This document shows positions 61,110 to 64,000 of a DNA stretch of 64,000 nt, one piece after another (position 1 is the stretch's first letter; each line of letters starts with the position of its first letter). The position numbers and the translations under genes were made by a program. The notes beneath the pieces were generated by a model. It had not been told where the DNA came from. It searched no databases and worked only from the letters and a program-made list of their open reading frames with translations. This DNA is from Flavobacterium hankyongi (GTDB lineage: Bacteria; Bacteroidota; Bacteroidia; Flavobacteriales; Flavobacteriaceae): assembly GCF_036840915.1 (NCBI RefSeq), contig NZ_CP085725.1, positions 744,001 through 808,000 on the forward strand, read 5' to 3'.

Positions 61110-61900
61110 CAGAAGAGTTATTAGAAAAAATTGATAATTATCTAAAAGGAAACTTGTCTTCTCAAGAAAGTCTTAATTTTAGAAAAGAAATCGATACAAA
61201 CCCTGAACTAAAAGAAATAGTTTTGATACAGGAGGGTTTATTTGATATTAATGACTATAAATTTATTAAAGAAACTAACAACTCTTCTACATCAGAAGCT
61301 ATAAATCATTATAGAGAACAAATTAATAAGGATGAAAATCAAAAACTTTTTTCAAAAATAAAAGAAGCTAGTGAAAAGTATAAACAAAAAAATAAGACCA
61401 AAAAAAACAAGTATTTAATATATTATGTAGCAGCATCAATAGCTTTGTTATTTACAACTATCTTTTTTCTAAATTCCTCATCAGATTTAGAAAATGTATA
61501 TAAAAACTATTCAAATTGGGACGACTTGCCTTCTTATGTGATCAAAAGTGATCAAAATGAAACTTTTTTTTCAAAAGGAGAACAATTGTTTAGAAGTAAT
61601 GAGTTTGCAAAATCCATAGAAGTATTTAAAACAATTAGTCCTTCAGATCAAATGTATCCGTATGCTTTAATGTATATTGGTGCAGCTTATGAACAACTAA
61701 ATGAAAATGAAAAGTCTTTAGAAACTTTTGATCAAATCATAAAAAGAAAGAATTTTATTGAATACTCAAGAGGATATTGGTATAAACTTTTAGTTTATTC
61801 TAAACAAAATAACAAAGAAAAAGCTAAGGAAATGAAAGAACTAATTTTGAAAAATCCTGATAATTATAATTATGATAAAGTTAAAATACTAGAGTTTTAA
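61094..61900 (+). CDS. Membrane TPR protein, probable anti-sigma factor
   Basis: The 268-residue protein has a cytoplasmic N-terminal part (1-105) starting with a short helical segment (NVTEELLEKIDNYLKGN) like those of Bacteroidota anti-sigma partners. One membrane helix (about 107-127) and a C-terminal periplasmic TPR region (about 160-262) follow. It overlaps the sigma factor gene by 16 nt, so it is very likely its regulator. The TPR part could sense misfolded or secreted proteins or be the target of the nearby proteases; this is inference. Confidence 0.85.
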   Translation: MGINVTEELLEKIDNYLKGNLSSQESLNFRKEIDTNPELKEIVLIQEGLFDINDYKFIKETNNSSTSEAINHYREQINKDENQKLFSKIKEASEKYKQKNKTKKNKYLIYYVAASIALLFTTIFFLNSSSDLENVYKNYSNWDDLPSYVIKSDQNETFFSKGEQLFRSNEFAKSIEVFKTISPSDQMYPYALMYIGAAYEQLNENEKSLETFDQIIKRKNFIEYSRGYWYKLLVYSKQNNKEKAKEMKELILKNPDNYNYDKVKILEF

Positions 61901-61944
61901 GAATCCAAAAGGTTGAATAAATTTATTCAACCTAGTTTAAAAAT

Positions 61945-61978
61945 AAACCTCGAGTATTAATCGAGGTTTTCTTTTTCT
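61945..61978 (+). terminator. Terminator between convergent anti-sigma and slipin genes
   Basis: AAACCTCGA pairs with TCGAGGTTT, followed by a T-rich run. A separate 24-nt perfect palindrome, AGGTTGAATAAA and its complement (61910-61933), lies just before it. Confidence 0.88.
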
Positions 61979-63075
61979 TATTTAACAAAAATTTCTTTCA
62001 ACTGACCAATAATGTTTCCACTTCCAGAAATAGTAATTTCACCAATTCTATCAGCAATTTTTTCAACATATTCCATCTCTTTCAATTTCCACAACATTTC
62101 ATTTTCTTCCATTAACTTAGCTGTATTTAGCAAGCTTCTGGTAGCAGCGGTTTCTTCACGTCTCATAATGCTATTAGCCTGAGCTTTTTTCTCAGCCAAC
62201 AATACCTGATTCATGATTTCTTTCATATCACCTGGTAAAATAACATCTCTAATACCTGCATCAGAAACGGAAACTCCAAGATTCTGAATTTTATCTTTTA
62301 TTTCTTCCAAAATAATTTCAGCAATTGTATCTTTTTTACTTAATAATTCATCTAAAGTAAAACCACCAATAAAAGCTCTTAATGCCAATTGCATTAAAAC
62401 ATACAACTGTTTTTCAAAATCTTTATTCTCAAGCAAAGCCTTTGATATATCAACAACTTGATACTTAACAAAAAAGTTAATTCGCAATGAAGCCTTATCT
62501 TTCGTTAATAATTCCTGACCAGAAATTTCCATTTGCTGTTGTCTCAAATCAATTGTTTTGATTTCTACTGGAATAGTATTGTTCCAAAAATAATGAGTAC
62601 CAGCTCCCACCTCTTTTGCAAACTTACCATCAACAAACAACAATCCTTTTTCATGGCTCATTACCTGAAATCTTCTTGTAAATGATCTAACTTTTACGTT
62701 TTCCAATAAAGTTAATGGAATATCCTCAGTAATTTCTACTTTAGACAAGTCAACTTTAATGAATTCATTTTTAATATATCCTTTCCAAAAAGCAAATCTT
62801 CCTGTTGCTAATACTTCTTTAAAAATACCATTCACAAAATATAATACCATTTCATTGTCGGCAATTTCAATAACTTCCAACATTGAAGCTAATTCTTCAT
62901 TTTGCAATAAAATATTCAATTCAACAGGGGCAACAAATGATTGTTTCATCTCAAATATTTCAATTTGTTTGTTACCAATAATCCAATGATTACCTTCTTT
63001 TAAAACAGTAATCAATTTTCTATTTTCAAATACCAAACCTACTTGGTATGCTTTAATTGTAATTCTCTTAATCAT
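61978..63075 (-). CDS. Slipin/stomatin (SPFH, band 7) family protein
   Basis: The 365-residue protein carries an SPFH core (about 125-300, with VEIKTIDLRQQQMEISGQELLTKD in two blocks and RDVILPGDMKEIMNQVLLAEKKAQA) and a helical C-terminus. Unlike classic slipins it has no N-terminal membrane helix; instead about 120 residues of extra N-terminal sequence precede the core. Slipins are found in RtcR-controlled RNA-repair loci with RtcB, Ro/Rsr and tRNA-like ncRNAs. Here the upstream 570 nt on the same strand contain tRNA-like arms, which fits that context. No RtcB or Ro gene lies in the window. Confidence 0.9.
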   Translation of the reverse strand: MIKRITIKAYQVGLVFENRKLITVLKEGNHWIIGNKQIEIFEMKQSFVAPVELNILLQNEELASMLEVIEIADNEMVLYFVNGIFKEVLATGRFAFWKGYIKNEFIKVDLSKVEITEDIPLTLLENVKVRSFTRRFQVMSHEKGLLFVDGKFAKEVGAGTHYFWNNTIPVEIKTIDLRQQQMEISGQELLTKDKASLRINFFVKYQVVDISKALLENKDFEKQLYVLMQLALRAFIGGFTLDELLSKKDTIAEIILEEIKDKIQNLGVSVSDAGIRDVILPGDMKEIMNQVLLAEKKAQANSIMRREETAATRSLLNTAKLMEENEMLWKLKEMEYVEKIADRIGEITISGSGNIIGQLKEIFVK

Positions 63076-63290
63076 AATATTTTTTTAATTGTTAATCTTT
63101 TAAATAAGAAAACCTTAGGAACTTTATCCTCAGATAAGGACGGAAATAGGCCAGTTTGAAAAAGCATTCTAATGGTTTTGCACTGTTTTTGAATACTACT
63201 TTAGTTGAATTCAGCAAGTACCAAAGAAAAGAACGGTTTAGCAAACGAAGCTGCTTTCAGGTCTGACCATAAGTGTTGTTTATTGAAGAA

Positions 63291-63504
63291 ATCAATACCA
63301 ACTGATAAAAACCTTTGGTTTTCTTTAATGATCATTCTTTTTAAAGAGAGAATGAAACTCTTTTAAACAGATTAAAAGTCTGTTGGTGACAACCGCTGTC
63401 AACATAACCGATAGGTTATGATAGGATTCGAACCTACGTAACCAAAGTCTATTGTTCTAACCAACTGAACTATCCTGAAAATCAGGAGTGGGACTCGAAC
63501 CCAC
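63291..63504 (-). ncRNA. Cluster of isolated tRNA-like arms (candidate tRNA-like ncRNA)
   Basis: On the minus strand, in order: a perfect T-arm GTGGG-TTCGAGT-CCCAC (63504-63488) followed by TCCTGA; then TCAGGATA and a D-arm GTTC-AGTTGGTTA-GAAC (63470-63454); a T-arm GTAGG-TTCGAAT-CCTAT (63437-63421); the hairpin CATAACC/GGTTATG (63420-63403); a perfect Lys-type anticodon arm ACAGA-CTTTTAA-TCTGT (63383-63367); and a D-arm-like ATCA-GTTGGTAT-TGAT (63306-63291). D-arm and T-arm of the second unit are only 16 nt apart, too short for an anticodon arm plus variable loop. No complete cloverleaf forms. The rest of the 63076-63643 gap holds nothing else I can name. Confidence 0.65.
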
Positions 63505-63643
63505 GACCGATAGAGTCGGAAGATTTTTGGCAAACCCTCGAAACCTCCAAATCAAGTTGCATAGTAAATAATAATATACTTTAGTATAACTTTTACCACA
63601 TTAGTGCTATATAGAAACACCCAACAGGACTTGTTTGATATTG

Positions 63644-64000
63644 TTATAATTTTATTTCCTTTATTTCATAAGTATTGCTAACTTCTTTGATCAAGACATT
63701 TTCCATATTAACTGAAATGTAATGAGACATATAACAGTCTGAGAATTCCGTAGCTACTTCATGACCGTTGGTACATACCTTATTCATTCCATCCATTCCA
63801 GAACTCCCGCAGCATCCTGTAAATCTTCTTGAATCTTCATGGTTTTTGAAATAGTAATCATCAACGGCAATGACCAATTCTTTTTGCTTGTTGCATTCAT
63901 TGGTAATAACAGAATATTTATTCTTTTCAATCATGTCTGTTCCGTCATCAAACCTCAGTGCACTTTTGTGTACTTCATAAAGTTCATCAGTTAACTTTAG
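63644..64000 (-). CDS. Cys-rich protein of unknown function (5' end beyond the window)
   Basis: The reading frame is open from the window edge to the stop at 63644, at least 118 residues. An internal ATG at 63934 would give 96 residues, but the frame continues upstream without a stop (LKLTDELYEVHKSALRFDD), so the true start probably lies outside. FTGCCGSSGMDGMNKVCTNGHEVATEFSDCYMSH carries four Cys and two His that could bind a metal or redox group. I do not recognise the family. It is on the same strand as, and upstream of, the tRNA-like cluster and the slipin gene. Confidence 0.72.
   Translation of the reverse strand, partial: LKLTDELYEVHKSALRFDDGTDMIEKNKYSVITNECNKQKELVIAVDDYYFKNHEDSRRFTGCCGSSGMDGMNKVCTNGHEVATEFSDCYMSHYISVNMENVLIKEVSNTYEIKEIKL

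Noticed and set aside
63403..63504. Two complete tRNA genes
   Set aside because: T-arms are intact, but D-arm to T-arm distance is too short in one and no 5' half is found for the other, so they are reported as tRNA-like arms only.

Overview
The window reads as the chromosome of a member of the Flavobacteriaceae (Bacteroidota), most likely Flavobacterium or a close relative. Signs seen in the sequence are low GC with A-rich leaders instead of Shine-Dalgarno sites, several TAnnTTTG -7 promoter boxes, three secreted proteins ending in type IX secretion (T9SS) sorting domains, a fused hisB and a fused hisIE. No rRNA operon, CRISPR array, prophage or complete insertion sequence is visible.

Region by region. 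1-9.9 kb: housekeeping and accessory genes (AhpD-like protein cut by the window edge, T9SS-exported purple acid phosphatase-like protein, OsmC, two pirins around a GNAT protein, pheT). 10-16.3 kb: fabG, a VWA-like membrane protein, an LtaS-type sulfatase and a VIT1/CCC1 metal transporter. 16.3-23.6 kb: a complete histidine operon hisGDCBHAF(IE), headed by a 17-codon leader peptide with four consecutive His codons and an attenuator hairpin. 23.6-31.4 kb: DUF2461, Nudix, thioesterase, MscS channel, DUF3817, DEAH helicase and a cNMP/CBS/DUF294 protein paired with a DnaQ-like protein. 31.4-41.8 kb (minus strand): a short-chain carboxylate block with an outer-membrane porin, MFS transporter, symporter-histidine kinase fusion (CrbS-like), single-domain response regulator, PrpE-like ligase and Acs. 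42.6-53.4 kb (plus strand): an aromatic catabolic operon that can be read as acid -> aryl-CoA -> 5-hydroxylation -> thioester cleavage -> gentisate -> maleylpyruvate -> maleate + pyruvate -> fumarate. Two unrelated genes sit inside it: a GIY-YIG nuclease gene bracketed by REP-like repeats, and a secreted zincin-like protein.

53.4-61.9 kb is the most unusual region. A sigma-70-family factor and a membrane TPR protein (probable anti-sigma) diverge from a gene set encoding a subtilase, a membrane-anchored CHAT (caspase-like) protein, two T9SS proteins and a 48-residue peptide with a double-Gly leader that standard ORF calling would miss. Three of these genes carry an almost identical 34-nt element 13-17 nt before the start codon, and the peptide, one T9SS protein and the subtilase share a second upstream motif. 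I read this as a co-regulated secreted-protease and peptide system of unknown function.

61.9-64 kb: a slipin gene is preceded on the same strand by about 570 nt that hold isolated tRNA-like arms (two T-arms, two D-arms, one perfect Lys-type anticodon arm) but no complete tRNA, then a Cys-rich protein gene cut by the window edge. Slipins with tRNA-like ncRNAs recall RtcB/Ro RNA-repair loci, so this region merits attention too.
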